A DNA stretch of 64,000 nt from Saxidomus purpurata. Its lineage: Eukaryota; Mollusca; Bivalvia; Venerida; Veneridae. Position numbers and translations under genes: made by a program. Within the stretch, counting starts at the first letter, position 1; each line of letters starts with the position of its first letter. A model generated the notes under the pieces. That model worked only from the letters and a program-made list of their open reading frames with translations, did not search any database and was not told the origin of the DNA. The stretch lies in contig JAFMSR010000015.1 of assembly GCA_022818135.1 (NCBI GenBank), positions 32,879,117 to 32,943,116 of the forward strand, written 5' to 3'. Of the stretch, positions 34,943 through 48,184 are shown piece by piece.

Positions 34943-37900
34943 ATCTTCCCGTCCAGGAGCGCGTCCACGTTCGCGGGAAGGGGCGACAGCTAAAATCATT
35001 GGTGTAGTCAATTAAGTTAAGAAAGCGAAAACCTATAACTGTATACAAGGGCTGATCAAGAAAACCTTTAAACAGTCTTTTTAAGATATCGGTACGTTGG
35101 ATGCAGTTGAGGGCACGTTAACACTCTTCAATGATCCTAATTATCTAAGAATTCCCGTGGTTAGGCCTTTAGTTTCGGTTTCGACAAGGCCAGCCGATAC
35201 GGTAATTCAAAATATTTCTATCATACCTATATATTCATTTTCAAAATGTATGTGCTTGTCAATTACATTGTAACTGTATTTTGTTTTCGGGAAGAAGATA
35301 CAAAAGTATAATTCGAAGCATGATAAGCTCATCATTGGTTTAAAGAACATTCATTTGTCTCAAATAATAACGTGCATTTGTAAATATAATTCCAAAAACA
35401 TTGGCAGCATCGACAACATGTTTTAAAAACAAAAAAAAACTAATAAAAAATTTTTTTCTAAAAAAACTTTTTTTTTTTCTGGAAATATTTTTTTTGTGCC
35501 GCCCTAGAAACGTACAAAACTGATCATCAGCTCCAAAAAATATTTTTTATAGCGTGTTTTTTTTTTTTTTTTTTTTATATTTATTTTTTTTTTTTAACCC
35601 CACCCCCCCCCCATATAAATGTATTTCTCCGACCCTCTAGAAAAAAATGAAGTTAAACTTTTATAAAGTAAATATATCGCCGACGATTCTTTTCGTGAGT
35701 TTAATGAGAAATGCTGACGTCCATTCTTTATTATTAAATAGGAGCATGAAGTCTTATTTTAGTTGACATTTAAATGGCGCAAAATGGCTATCAAACACTG
35801 TTTTCTTGATCAGTTCTTGTATATAAAGCCGTTAGAATCAGTTTTGTCCCTAAAAGTAAATTTCAGCGATAAATCTATTGAAACGGATTCACCTACTTTC
35901 TATGTCCCGGATTTCGGAGGCATACGGTTTCGATAGCAGGACGAAAGTGTGAAGAAAACGTTTAATAACAATATTGCGCTACACCAATTGTACACTGTCG
36001 GCAGAGACTCCGTCCAGTTTCACCGTAGTCTGAATTTCTATCTCTTCATGGTATATTGAGTAATGCATAATATCGAATAACCTTTTTTCTGCAAAGTCCC
36101 TTTAATATGAAATAAGTTTCATTATGCTCCATTCAGTGTGTATATTGTTGTAATATTATGATGCTATTGTACACATCAGAGATTTGAATCCGTGTAACAA
36201 CTACCGGCAGCAGTAAATGCTTTTAAGTTTAATGTGTATTTAAGGTAGATATATATATTACATACCTTACTATGCTTTTAAAGATGATATCTAAAGGCTG
36301 CTCGACACTTTTACTGACAGTTTTAAATTGTTAGTAAGAACTCGTTATATTTGTTGTATGACAATGAATAATATGAAACAATAAATGCAAAATTAAAGAC
36401 TGTAAGTACAGATTCGTCTTGCATGACAGAGATGTTAACGTCAGTTTCTTTCGTTTCAATAGTTTGTTGTTTTGAGCATGTATTGTTGACGAATTTCTTT
36501 AAACTTTTCTGGATATTTTGTCTGTAATACCTACTTGCTTTCTGACTGAATTGTCTAAAATACTATATGTTTTTGTTCTATACTCCTGAATATAAACGGA
36601 AGTAAATAGAATAGTTTCTCGTTAGATATCGTGCTTTTACAAAAAGGAAATTTTCATATTCCAAGGAAATAAACCCCCATTAATACGACCTTAAAAACAC
36701 TAAACAAAGTGTCCAGGGAAACCCTTACCCTTATTTCCGCACCCGTGTGAAATTTGACCCGCGTCAAATGGTAGTCCTGTAACACAGAATTTTCACATGT
36801 GTCCCCTTATTCCAGGTTACACTATAACTCATTGTTTATTTGCAGCCGTATTAAAGTGGCCCTGCAAACACAAATATGTTTGCAACCTTTTACTGCCATG
36901 AACACATAGCCTCGAGCGGCTCTTCCTATAATAATCCCGCCTTCTCGCACAAGACCAACGGTGAACAGAGCTACAGCCCTAATTAGACCCGGCACAGATA
37001 AGTTCACCAACGGATACAAACAGCTAACCCAGCAGCCTACCATGTACTTACGAGAAACACAAGCTCCTAGAACAAAATTCTAGTACTAGCAACCGATCCA
37101 TGTGATATTAAACTTTAGCAAATTTATTCTAGATACATGTAGGTCAACACAATATTCCAAAGCCTATATAAAAGGAGCAAACTTAGCAACCTACCACCTT
37201 GGTATTCCCTCATATTACTGCTAGAGAATCACTAAACATTGCACGGTGATGACATCTTAGAAACTAGTATTTGTACAAGGATAAAGCCATTTGAGCAACA
37301 CGATCATGTGTTATTACAGTGTTTTAGCATAAAGTAATACCAAGGTCGGCACAACGCATAAACCCATTAACCCTCAATCCACATTTTAATATTATACCAT
37401 TAAAAGCAATATTCAGACATATTCATAAAAAACTGGCTTTTGATAAAGTCTGCTAACAAAGTATACTATCTACCTTATGTCACACTTAACCGAAACCTAT
37501 ATAAAGTTCGTCGAAGAAACACATTGGAACACATAACCTAGCAACCCATGCGCATCGTTCTCTCTTACAGCGCAATTATACAAGTTATACATTGCACTGC
37601 AAGAACCTGTAGTTCCTTGATGAGCAAACACCCACGTGTTATTGATCCGTAGCAGTCCTTACGTAAATCTAACTCAGACTAACCAGTACTAAGATTAAAG
37701 CAAAGTTAGAATTTGAAAACAATAAGGTCACCACAAAGAACCCAAGTGAGGGTTGGCAAAAAGCTACCTAGTCATGACTTGTACACAGGGAACACAATAG
37801 CCAATCTGCCAATTACCTTAACAATCCGTATCAATCTTATCGTAGGATTCAACAGCACTGGGTCAAGTAATCATTTTTACGCCACAGGGAACTTTATCGA

Positions 37901-38841
37901 GACCTGAACCAGGATAACAAACTAAACCATGGAATGACGAAAGGCTATCCCAGCAATCTATATACGTCACATTGCTACCTTTTGACGATGTACAATGATG
38001 GCAGAAATTCGATATATATCCATTTATGTCCATACGTCACAAATGGAAGTATGGAGCGTGCATTTTGACCTAATCTATAGTTACTCGACCTTAAAACAGA
38101 CGCGCAGAGAAAAGGGTCAATTCGTTTAAACAGTGTTTGCAATTTTCTTTGCTAGGACGGAAGCGTGACAATCGAAATAATAATTTCACATGTGTGATTC
38201 CAGGTGTATTGCATCACTGCAAGTCGCATCCGTAATGATATAAACGTTTCAAGAAGAAATTACCAAGCTTCAAACCATTCATGTATAATAACAGACCACC
38301 GGTATGACCCTGCAAGACTGAAATGTGATGACAGTGTCAATAACAGTCAGGTAAGAAACCAATCTACTCATATTTCACCATAGCCTGCATAAAGACTGCC
38401 CGAATAAGTATGAGCAGTGAACTTAGTACATGTAACCCCTCCCCCAAACACGTGATTCGCCGTATAACAAGAAAACACTAGCAGCTGTCGCTGAATAAAA
38501 CATAGCCAAGCAAGTTGCACAAGTAGTAACATTACTGCCTTTTCCCCAACTTCCGATTAATCATAATGCTAAGTTACCATAGCGATGCTTATTTTAATTT
38601 ATATTTCAATTGGGATACATTATATAGTACAGTGAAACTACATCTGACAAGTTAAGTATAAAAAGAAACAAAAATTATTTATTTCACACATATATTTTTT
38701 GGAAATCAAATATTTTATAAATTTTCCAATACGTTACACCACTTTAATGTCGGCTTTAATATGGCAAAATAAGCACAGTGCTAGTTGGGGTATTTGTATG
38801 AGTATGTAGTTCGTGCATTTCAAATGTATGCTGATTATAAA
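34943..38841. other. no gene seen; T-rich tract at 35400-35620
   Basis: Region downstream of TNF ligand 3. It includes the 3' UTR of unknown length and homopolymer A/T runs with a C9-10 run near 35605. A less AT-rich block spans about 36660-38560. The open frames in that block (up to 73 codons) show no domain. Confidence 0.4.
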
Positions 38842-38940
38842 TGAGTCGCGTCAAGCATTTTCATGTACTTTCAGAAAATGCAAAAAACCTGAAAATGGCC
38901 AAAAATTACCACGAGACATGAAAAGGTTTGACGCGGCTCA
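38842..38940. mobile_element. 99-bp hairpin MITE
   Basis: The left arm GAGTCGCGTCAAGCATTTTC and the right arm, whose complement reads GAGCCGCGTCAAACCTTTTC, pair over about 24 bases with three mismatches around a 50-base loop. It is bounded by TGA...TCA. No coding content. Confidence 0.55.
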
Positions 38941-40779
38941 GATATTCTCTATACCATGAACGTTTAATATTAAAATGCTATTCAATACGTAATTCAATAG
39001 AAGATAAAACATCCACTGCTGTACGATAACTGTATATTAAGTAAATGATACAGATCTTAGTTTCAGATATAATGTAAAAATCTTTATAACTAAACAGCCA
39101 AAACAAAAGCATTTTATACAGCAATAATTAACCCATTTCAAAAATCATTTATAAAAAAGCAACAAGATAATATTTATAGAACATACAAGATGAAAAATAA
39201 TCACACCAGCAAGAAGATATCTATAAAATTAGGAAAAGCATTTAGTAAAATATGTTTTAAGAAACGCTTTAAGCATGTATAATTCAACTTTTGTTTCAAG
39301 TTCGCGTGAGATCCTGGAGATGAACATGTTGCAGATAAATTCAAAACGTCATTAAAACATATATTATTATGGTACATGCATCACCTCTTCAAGCTCATAT
39401 CAGATTAAGATGCAATAGATTACGACAAGCCTCACACAAGAAAGAAAGGTTTAAAGGGTAACATTGGCTCTCACAGAATGTTCAAGGTACACCGAAGGTA
39501 AAATATTGCTGTAAAAATAAAATCGAGCCCAGCCACTTACTGAATACGTTAAGGTAACATACGTTACATGTATAACCTTAAAAATTTAGTTGCTGTTTTT
39601 CTCGATAGTGCATAAAAATAAATAGTAAGGGCTACTGTACTTGGGTGACGGCGTTGGCATTCACTTAATATCCTGGATGTGTAAGTTTTTATAGTAAAGA
39701 TATGTCTATCTTATAAAAGAATATCAAAATATTTTGGTAATCTCTTTCAGAGATCAAATTTGGTAACTTTTGTTAATATAATGCATCTTTTCATTTATTT
39801 TTTATTTGTAAAGTTTCTAAGGCAATTAAGCCAGGTACAAGCAAATACCATGTATACACAATGAAAAACGTTTAGCACCTCCTGGGACTTTTAGAGTGAC
39901 TTATCTTTGCAAACTTTATTATGAAAATATCGTCAAAGTATGCGAGGAAGAATTAGAATGTAACAGCAACCCTCTAGCAAAACTGTCATAATATTGTATT
40001 GGATTTTTCGGCCGACATTGTTTAATAATCAACGAATGCTGTTTTACCAGAAAATAAAAACACATTTCAGTATGGAAGGAAGATTTTAGGTGGCTAATAA
40101 GAGTAGCAATGCCATTTTGAGTCTCCAGATGGCAACTGTACTTCATACGTTAAATAGCAGAGTAAACCCTCACCGTGCCTGGGTGTTCACCCTTACCCAG
40201 ATCATTCTGCCTCCAGATGAACCTAGGATCTTCTTAAATGCAATCTGCTTTTGCTCGCAGTGCAAAACTGTTTGCAGAGTGTTGCTGTGTCGACTTACAG
40301 TGTTTTCCTTCTCTTATTTGTCGGTGATTTCATGATACAGCTTTTTAAAGTCATTATATAACTTTTAGGGGTTGCTTTACTTTTTACCAGGTGTATATTT
40401 GTTTGAAACTTGACATAGGTCTTCGCTCTCACTGAATTAGATCAAAGCGTTTCAAATGCAATATACACACACATCTTGACTGCCACACCATAAAGTTCAA
40501 AGACAATTAAGGAAGGCATTTGGCAAGGTTTGGCAATAAATGAAAAATACTTTCCCAGCTCGCTTGCATCATGCATTTTTCACTGCAGAAAATATTGACA
40601 TGACACCTTTCCTCTCTTCAATAAATGATAATTTTATATTTAATTTTTTTTTAGCGAGCAATAGTTATGTAGATTCAGCATAAAGTACCTTATAGTTTGA
40701 CATTTCTTCAATCTGGGTATACAAATACTTTTGTAATAAAACATGGTAGCGCTTTTGCAAAATATTCAGAATGGAACTA
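38941..40779. other. no gene seen
   Basis: AT-rich. Open frames of 75-81 codons overlap on both strands near 39919-40335 with no recognisable domain. Confidence 0.4.
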
Positions 40780-40952
40780 CAGTCCAACCTCTCCACAACA
40801 ACACCAAATGGAATTTTAATTAATTTTGGCGTGGAGAGGTTGTTGCTCTGGGGAGGTTAATTTGTTCAAATATTACTGCTTTGGGAAATAAAGCAACTGT
40901 CTTTGTAGAGATGTTTTTGCTCTTCGGATTGTTGTTTAGAGAGGTTGGACTG
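40780..40952. mobile_element. pogo/Tigger-like MITE (173 bp)
   Basis: Starts CAGTCCAACCTCTCCACAAC and ends GAGAGGTTGGACTG, nearly perfect inverted repeats flanked by TA at both ends. The CAGT terminus and TA duplication are typical of pogo/Tigger elements. Same family as 25939-26121. Confidence 0.7.
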
Positions 40953-41728
40953 TATGTCTTTATTACATATCACTATTAAGCACATATTGCAGGCTATGCT
41001 AAAAAGGGTCTCTGGACATTTGTTAATTTATTCAGTTACAGTAACTTGATAGATCATAAGCAATGCTATTTTTGTCACCGGCTTAAAATATGAATTCAAT
41101 GATAACAACAGTTAGTCACTATATTCATAATTCTAGGGAACTTTTTGAAAGGTATTTATTATTATTGCAACAGCAATACGAAAGATAATAAAGGTGATAT
41201 AAATGCAACATGTAATTGCAGAATCTAAAAGTGACACTAGGGCTTATTACTAGTATTTAGGTAATTATAGTATAATACTAGTATTGTAGTTGTTTAAGCT
41301 ACTCTTAGATTTCTTAAATACAAATTGCATGACTTGCAAAATGTAATTTGGATCGTTTTGATCTAACATTCAGGTAAACAATAACTCAAATAGACAGGTT
41401 ATAACAATTAAATGTCTATTTATATTGCAATTACATTGGTGTAGTACAATATTGATGGATGAGGCATGACTAATACGTTCTCCTCGGACTTTGTCGTTGC
41501 ATTTTAATATGATACAAGGATGGGAAAAGCTCACTGATCAAAATCCATCTTACAGACATATTATAGTTAAATATTTCGTGTTATCAAATGTCCTGTTTTA
41601 TTTTTCATCTAAGAATGATGTATGGCGATTCTGTGTTGCAAGGTGTACAGTTACCTGGAGCACCTGAAGGTAAGATGGCGTAATTGACATCAGCAGTAAT
41701 GTATCATTTTGCCATGTAGAGCATAGTA

Positions 41729-41800
41729 CAGTAAAACCTCTCCAAATCGGACCCGGTCTTTGTCGGGTTTGGATGGGTATCCTGTGTGGAGGGATATAGT
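41729..41800 (+). mobile_element. fragment of a CAGT-ended pogo-like MITE
   Basis: TA followed by CAGTAAAACCTCTCCAAATC, with an internal GGACCCGG...GTCGGGTTTGGATGGG. Only the left terminus is visible. Confidence 0.4.
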
Positions 41801-42591
41801 CAGTTTTAAATGCATTCACAGTGTACAATGTACGTGTCACGAGTGATAAAAGTATAACATGTGTTAAAACTGTCAAACAAGTTTAAAAGTCCGAAAAGCT
41901 TATTAAGAGTATACATAGAATACATACAAAGGGTTTAAATAATAACCTTATTAGGACTTGTGATATATGAATTATTTTCATCTCAACGAATTCAAAGTTA
42001 AATAATTTCATCAATGATTTTTGAACGATTTGTTCTCACACATAATCAAGTATATAGTTTCCTACTGACGTTTACAGATTTTGATTTAGATTTTGCTACT
42101 CCAAGTTTTCCCCAATCTAAAAAGAAAATAAAGTAGATTTTAATTACAGTATCTTTAATTTGTTTTGTTTTTGTATATTTGCTTCGTTCAAATAACTGTC
42201 AGTTGATTTACTATTATTCTTCACTCGTGTGTCAAATGGCATATAGAAACCTCAGTTTATTGTATATAATTGATACATGTGTATGAAGTTATCTTAAGTC
42301 TTAAGTTGTTTACACAATTCATAACGAAATTGTTCGAATTATTTCATTATTGGTCTGATGCACGCCTTTGAAGTAAAGAAAATGAAGTGCTTGAAAGTGT
42401 AAAGCCTAAAATAAATGACAATAAGATAGATTTCACTCATGTATAAAATTTATTGAACGAAAATCGATACATCAGGAAGATTTATAGCGTTAAACAATCG
42501 ATTAATTAAAACGCCTGACAAATATTTTTCTCGGTAGTGCGTCGCATCTCGTATTTGTAAGTTTACCGTCGGATATTCAACACTGACAAAC

Positions 42592-44414
42592 ATGTATCAT
42601 AGGGTAGGTAAATTATGTTTTATAGCACTTTTTAATACAGATATGATATATAGCTGTTGACATACTCAAATTGATATGATAAATAATTCAATCAAAGTTT
42701 ATCGCTACTTTTGCGAAACTCATCTTACATTCATGATTTGATTTGAAAACGCTTCTTGCGGGAATACCAGCTCTTCTCTCCAAACGGCCTGCCCCCCTGC
42801 CCTGGATGCCGCAACCGTAAAATGCGCCTTTAAATTGTATATATAAAATGAGTATATTTATTACTAACATGTTAAAAGTTAAGCATAAACATTTTTTATA
42901 CTGTTCAATATTGCATTTACATAAATGCGTGTGATTTTGGGCTGCATGATTTCATCGCGGTCAAAAGTGACCGAATATTTATTAAATAATTATTCATATG
43001 TTTGTATTCTTTTTTCTACAGGGATGTTTACTAACAATATTAATCCTGGTCTATATTGGACTTGCTCAGTGCAGACATTTGATACATAAGGGAGGCGCTA
43101 CTGGGCAAATGATAAATATCCAAGACACTGTCCTAGGTTAGTTTTCGTATTTCAGTTATTTAAGAGTTTTTACTTTAAATTCTGTGTTCCCTTAAATGGT
43201 CGAGAAGAGCAAACTATTTGATATTTACAATAGCTTTTATATATGCCTTACTATTTATAATGACAAATTTGTACAGTATTTTACTGATTATCTGTCAGGG
43301 CATTCAACGGCTGCAGTACAAGTGGCGTCACTACTTTATTAAAATGACCGCCGCCAAGAAATTATAGAATCGCTATCAAAATAACCAATTAATTAAGACA
43401 AAGTGATAGAAAAAGGAAATTAAAGAATACGTTTGCAAGATGCATAATAACGTGATCAAAGCAGATAAATCATCGTCACTATGAAACGTTAAAAATTCAA
43501 GAAATTGTTATGTAGGGGGAAAAAGACATAAACATTGATTCTTTAACATCAAAAGAACTTGACATATGCATTGCTAGGTATTCCTTGCAACAGTAACTCT
43601 TGCAGGTTGTACTGTCGTATCAAATAAATCTACTACAATGAAAACGTAATGTATGCATTAGTAGACGTTAATTCACGACTGAACCGGACCGGGACGAATA
43701 ATCGACCAGCCCTCGTGTCATTGTGATTCTTGCGGGCCGATTATCACTTCCAAGGCCGGCTCAGCTGTGTATTATACTCTGAATAATGGTTTGTCAATAC
43801 TTGAGTAATTGTTATTCTGTTTAGTGACTCCATATCCGTGTAATAAATTAAGAGATTCGTTCAGTTCTTGGGATTATATTTTGTTGCGATTTTCTAGTCA
43901 AGAGTCTATTACTTTATCCTGAATTCAAACTTTTTCAACTGGCAAACGTTCATCAGTTACATAGTTTTTATAATTACTCTGTTTGATGAACAATTCCTTC
44001 TTAAAACTTCATTTTTTACATCGTTCAATGACACAATGAAAATATTGCTCTGTTACAGCAAGTTGCCAGGGGCATTTCTTGTGTAAAGTGTTTCCATTTC
44101 GGAAGTCGTTTGGACTGACTTGCCTCCATGCTAAACATGTATGCGATGGTATACCACATTGTCAGGACGGTTCTGATGAAAATCCGAAATACTGTAGTAA
44201 AAAAATGTCTGGCACACATGGTGGTGGCAGATTCGATGTCGGTCACGGTAGGGGGGTCGATAAAATTGATATCGCAGGTGGCGGAATGGATATCGCCGGT
44301 GGCGGAATGGATATCGCCGGTGGCAGAATGGATATCGCCGATGGCGGAATGGATATCGCTGGTGATAGATTTGATATCGGATCCGCTGGCAAATATGGTC
44401 TCGAATTTCGGTGA
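42592..44414 (+). CDS. small secreted LDL-receptor class A protein with glycine/aspartate heptad repeats (160 aa)
   Basis: Exon 2 (43022-43136) and exon 3 (44059-44414, TGA) join in phase 1. Exon 2 starts G-C-L-L-T-I-L-I-L-V-Y-I-G-L-A-Q-C, a good signal-peptide core, but has no start codon in frame. A mini exon at 42592-42603 (M-Y-H-R, then GTAGGT) supplies ATG in the right phase; this first exon is inference. Exon 3 encodes one complete LDLa module with six cysteines and the calcium-binding pattern C-D-G...C-x-D-G-S-D-E. It is followed by G/H-rich sequence and about six heptads of the type G-M-D-I-A-G-G. LDLa modules bind ligands or calcium outside the cell. No membrane helix follows, so secretion is likely. 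Function unknown. Confidence 0.65.
43675..43769. repeat. GC-rich hairpin repeat in intron 2 of the LDLa gene
   Basis: The arm CTGAACCGGACCGGGACGAA continues to AATCGACC. It pairs imperfectly with GGCCGATTATC...GGCCGGCTCAG about 30 bases downstream. It is much more GC-rich than its surroundings, probably a MITE. Confidence 0.45.
44264..44390 (+). repeat. coding 21-bp tandem repeat
   Basis: Six copies of a 21-base unit (core ATGGATATCGCCGGTGGCGG) encode heptads. Variants are K-I-D-I-A-G-G, G-M-D-I-A-G-G (twice), R-M-D-I-A-D-G, G-M-D-I-A-G-D and R-F-D-I-G-S-A. Internal copies are nearly identical in DNA, so copy number may vary between individuals. Confidence 0.85.
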
Positions 44415-44927
44415 CGCAGCCGTATGTATTTATTTATTTATTTGAGGTTTTTAGTTTTCAGAAACTGTAAACCACTAAACCCTTGTCGCTGGAAGGTAAT
44501 AGGTTCAAACCTTGCAAATGACTGTATATTTTGAGACATCTTCCAGTTTCTAGGATTCTTCATCTACAGTGTGAGATTTCGGTCCCGGGCTTATAAGCAA
44601 ATATTTAACATCAACCTTTCTTGCATATATATGATAGAGAAATGCCCTTAAACGGTGATGATTATAAATTTACTTACATCACATGGGCACACAAATCGCA
44701 TTTTGTTTGATCTGTGATTTCGTGAAAGAAAGAGGTTTAAAGTCGTTTTTTCTTTGTTGATTTTATAGACCGTAAAATAATATCTCAAGGGAGTACAGAT
44801 GATAAAAATGGCAAATGTCCCTTAAGTTAAGGCCATGTAACCCAGAACCGTATAAGCGGTTATTTCTGCGGGCTCCAAATTATGCAGTCTAGTAAAAATG
44901 AGCCGGGAAAACGTTGCCACACAAAAA

Positions 44928-45535
44928 AATCTTGGTATGTATGTGGACAAAACACTAAGTTGGAATACGCAAGTAGATAAGATGTGCTCAAAGTTAAACA
45001 CAAAGTTATATCTGCTAAAAAGAATGGTATTTTTTTAACTTTTGAAATGAAGAAAATGTTTTATAACGCTTATATTGTGTCAACTTTTGATTATTGTTGT
45101 ACTATATGGGGGAAGAGAACCCAATCCACCATAAGTAAGATAACAAATTTCAGAAACGGGCAGCAAGAATTATACTCAATAAACCGGCTAAAACGTCATC
45201 TAAAGCTTTATTTATTGACTTGAAATGGTTGTCTTTTCAAGACAGGTGTTTATATCACGCTGCTGTATTAGTTTTTAAATACTTTAAAAACATGACCCCA
45301 GATTATTTATCTGAATCACTGACATTCTCAAAAAATGAAAATTACAGACTGAGATCATCATCATGTAATAACCTGGTTATATCACAGTTTGAGACAAACT
45401 TATAAAGATTCTTTTAGGTACTACAGTGCGCAAATCTGGAATAATATTTTTGCTGATGTTAGCTCAGCTCAAACATTAAATTAATTTAAATGCAGATATA
45501 AACAATACTTGTTGCATCACGAATTATTTGAATAA
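44928..45535 (+). pseudogene. non-LTR retrotransposon reverse-transcriptase C-terminal remnant
   Basis: Reading across at least two frameshifts and a stop gives the region after the RT palm of LINE elements. Visible phrases are L-G-M-Y-V-D-K-T-L-S-W, then F-Y-N-A-Y-I-V-S-T-F-D-Y-C-C-T-I-W-G, then I-L-N-K-P and L-K-W-L-S-F-Q-D-R. These match the thumb and connection region common in Jockey/CR1-type elements. It ends L-H-H-E-L-F-E before TAA. There is no endonuclease or catalytic Y-x-D-D part, so the copy is 5'-truncated and dead. Confidence 0.75.
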
Positions 45536-46024
45536 TTTATAAAGAAATCTTATTAAGAATTATTAGAATGCTATAGATGAACATTCAATCCATATGAAAA
45601 TGAAATTAACTTGTGAATAATGGTCGTTATTCAACTGTCATTTATTGCATGTATTATTGTTTTTGTTGTATTACAAATTAATCAATTATCATACTCTTTA
45701 ATTATACAATACTTATGATAAGTTTATTTTGAGTGTCTGCCAATGAGTGAATGTTTGTGTGTAACTGGAACAGTTTCAGTGTTTTGTCTCTTAATTTGTT
45801 TATAGAAGGCCATGTTGTAAAAAAGGTGTATACTTTTGTTTCTTCTTGTATAACCTTAATGTGTCACCTTCTTGAAATAAAGAATTTATTATTATTACTA
45901 TTATACCATCACAAACAAATACTAGCGTTTCTCTCTGGTAGGTCACGAAATAATACACACGCCTATATAAAAATCTATACAAATATTAGGCGGAGTATAT
46001 TTCTGTGGCGTTCTGTTTGGCCGC

Positions 46025-47461
46025 CTAAATATTGTTACAGAAAAAAACACTTATACCCTCGAATATATGAATACACGCGTTCCTGCTCAAGAACACATTG
46101 CCTCTTCAAAATATGATATAAAATGTTAGAGAAATGAAGGTGATACGTTGTTAAAATTCTGTCTAATTTAGATGGAGGACTTCGGGGAGATATATTGACC
46201 TTACATCTTATTCTTTTTTTTTTTGTCAAGAACGTTTGATGATATTTCAAGGCTAAATCATAACTTAAGTGGAGAATCAAACGCAAAATAACAATTTTAT
46301 GTATGTCATTAGAGCAACACAGCTATTTCTCATTATATCTTAATAGATCAGCTATAAAAGATATAGATAGTTTACAGTTCGCTTTTCAGATATTAAAATT
46401 ATAGAAGTTAAAGAAGAGCCGAGAACAAATGTAATATATAAAATGATCGACGTCTGCGAATACCACCATGGCGCAGACCTCCAACAATTTCGTACCAACC
46501 ACTCTACATGCAGAAGGACCAAGAATATTACAACACCAAGACGACCTCACAACGATGTAGTCTACAATACACATAGGTATATCAAACTTCCAGAACCATT
46601 ACCCCCAAAACAAACCGAAAGAGAACACTATGATGGTCAACCTAAACATGAGTATAGATACGAGCATAACAAGCCGCACGATTCTACATGTGACGTAGAA
46701 TACGACACTCTTAAATATCAGCGCGTGCACGGACATAGCGCACTCTGCATGATTCTGGCAGTGGCGCAAATCAAGATTCACAGCCTAGTTATCATGCGGA
46801 AAGCACACTCAACACCGAGTTACCAAGTTTATATATATCAAATATGGTGGCTTGTTGTGCCATGTCGTGTTGTCTTGATGTTGCATAACGACATGGCACA
46901 AATGATGCACTATAGTTAAACGAAAATTGAAATGTCTAAAATGGGCTTGATGTACGTAAAATAACAAGAAGAAATTATATGGAAAAATGTCTCATACGTA
47001 CACACAGTGCTAGTATAGCTGTTTAAGCATAATAAATCAGAATATGACAGAAACTTAAAAATATAAACAAATGAAGGTTGAACGACATAAAACACATATT
47101 ATTTTGCTTATTTTATTGCTTCCAGCACTTTCGTAACTAAAACTGTTAGAATAGTACTACATATAATTGTTTTGTAGCTATAACTTTACTTCTGCATTAT
47201 TTTGTATTTGGGAGGACCAACTTATAAGTGGCAAGCACCTGTGGCACAAACCATTTCAAATTGCTGAATTGTTGACAATAAATTATGTTTTAACTAATTT
47301 TACCGGTAAAATTGTACTTTAATCCCAAACTCTTACCCAGGCTCATAAGCTCTTGTATTTTCGAGCATGAATTAAAACATTTATGGACTCTGAGGTATTT
47401 GATATGGTGTGATGCTCACAAAAAGTGATGACTTCTTCTGGTGAATATCACATTATATCCA
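46025..47461 (+). repeat. duplicated block X, copy 1
   Basis: Matches 62771-63583, with insertions here (about 46160-46440 is extra). Shared phrases include GACGTCTGCGAAT, CACCATGGCGCAGACCTCC, CAGCGCGTGCACGGACAT and GATATGGTGTGATG. It forms the left end of the B-box/SPRY tandem unit. Confidence 0.75.
46391..46919 (+). CDS. hypothetical exon in block X
   Basis: After an acceptor-like GCTTTTCAG (46389) the frame is open in phase 2 to TAA at 46919. It passes an ATG at 46443 and includes a charged histidine/tyrosine/proline-rich stretch (P-R-R-P-H-N-D-V...E-R-E-H-Y-D-G). The counterpart near 62938 keeps the start (M-T-D-V-C-E-C-H-H-G-A-D-L) but diverges after a small indel and meets stops. This suggests a decaying gene piece or a frame preserved by chance. 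I do not recognise the product. Confidence 0.3.
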
Positions 47462-48184
47462 ACGTCTCGTATCCATCATTGTTCATAAGATCAGATATCA
47501 TATAGCCACTGTATAGATACGTGTTTCTATTGCAGAGTTTAACATCAAAACAGGCTATCGTTATTTTCAAATAATATTCCTGTATCCGGAAATATTCAAT
47601 GCCATATTTGTTTAAAATATACGTATTGTATCTGTAACATGGGTAAGTATTAATGTCTTATCAATCGAAGCTTCTGCATTACATTCATTCAGCTACTTTT
47701 AAGATGTGGCTCCAGCTTCGATTCCACACACCGGTCTAGTTACCATTTACCTGGTACCAAGAGGCTAAAAGTATATGGAAACTGTTGAGAATGCCGTGCC
47801 GACTGTTGTCAAACACTTTGCAGAGGCAACCGACTGCAATGCAAGCACCAGCTTATGTTTCGCCTGTGCTGCACGCTGCGGTTATGAGGCCAAAAGTTTT
47901 GACCGTGTCGCCTATTTCACCAGCAGCATTGCCATTTTCTTCATCATTGAAAGGTGTTCCAGGATTGATGCCTCCATTCTTTAAGGACAAAAAGAGATAC
48001 TAAAGACACTAAATGTTTTTTTCAGTTGAGATAAATTGAACTTTTATATCACTCTGTCTAAAGAAAAAAAACAAAATGTATTACAAGGAGAGACTAAACC
48101 AAAATTTAATATGTAATAGAATAATACCTCTGGAACAGAAAATACATTAAGTCTTCCCCTATTTATAAATCAGTTTCATTCTGG
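47462..48184. other. no assured gene; weak coding-like stretch on both strands at 47775-48003
   Basis: On the minus strand, 47853-47981 follows an acceptor-like CCTTAAAG and encodes a glycine/asparagine-rich stretch (N-G-G-I-N-P-G-T-P-F). The opposite frame is proline-rich to 48003. Only one, if either, can be real. I cannot decide. Confidence 0.2.

Noticed and set aside
36830..38000. Possible 330-bp periodicity (CCTATATAAA at 37165 and 37495; GTGTTATT nearby in both)
   Set aside because: Only short matches, and the spacing between them is inconsistent, so no repeat unit could be defined.
44128..44445. Second frame across the LDLa exon with W-I-S-P repeats
   Set aside because: Frame-shifted reading of the 21-bp repeat. 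The LDLa frame explains the cysteines and acidic residues.
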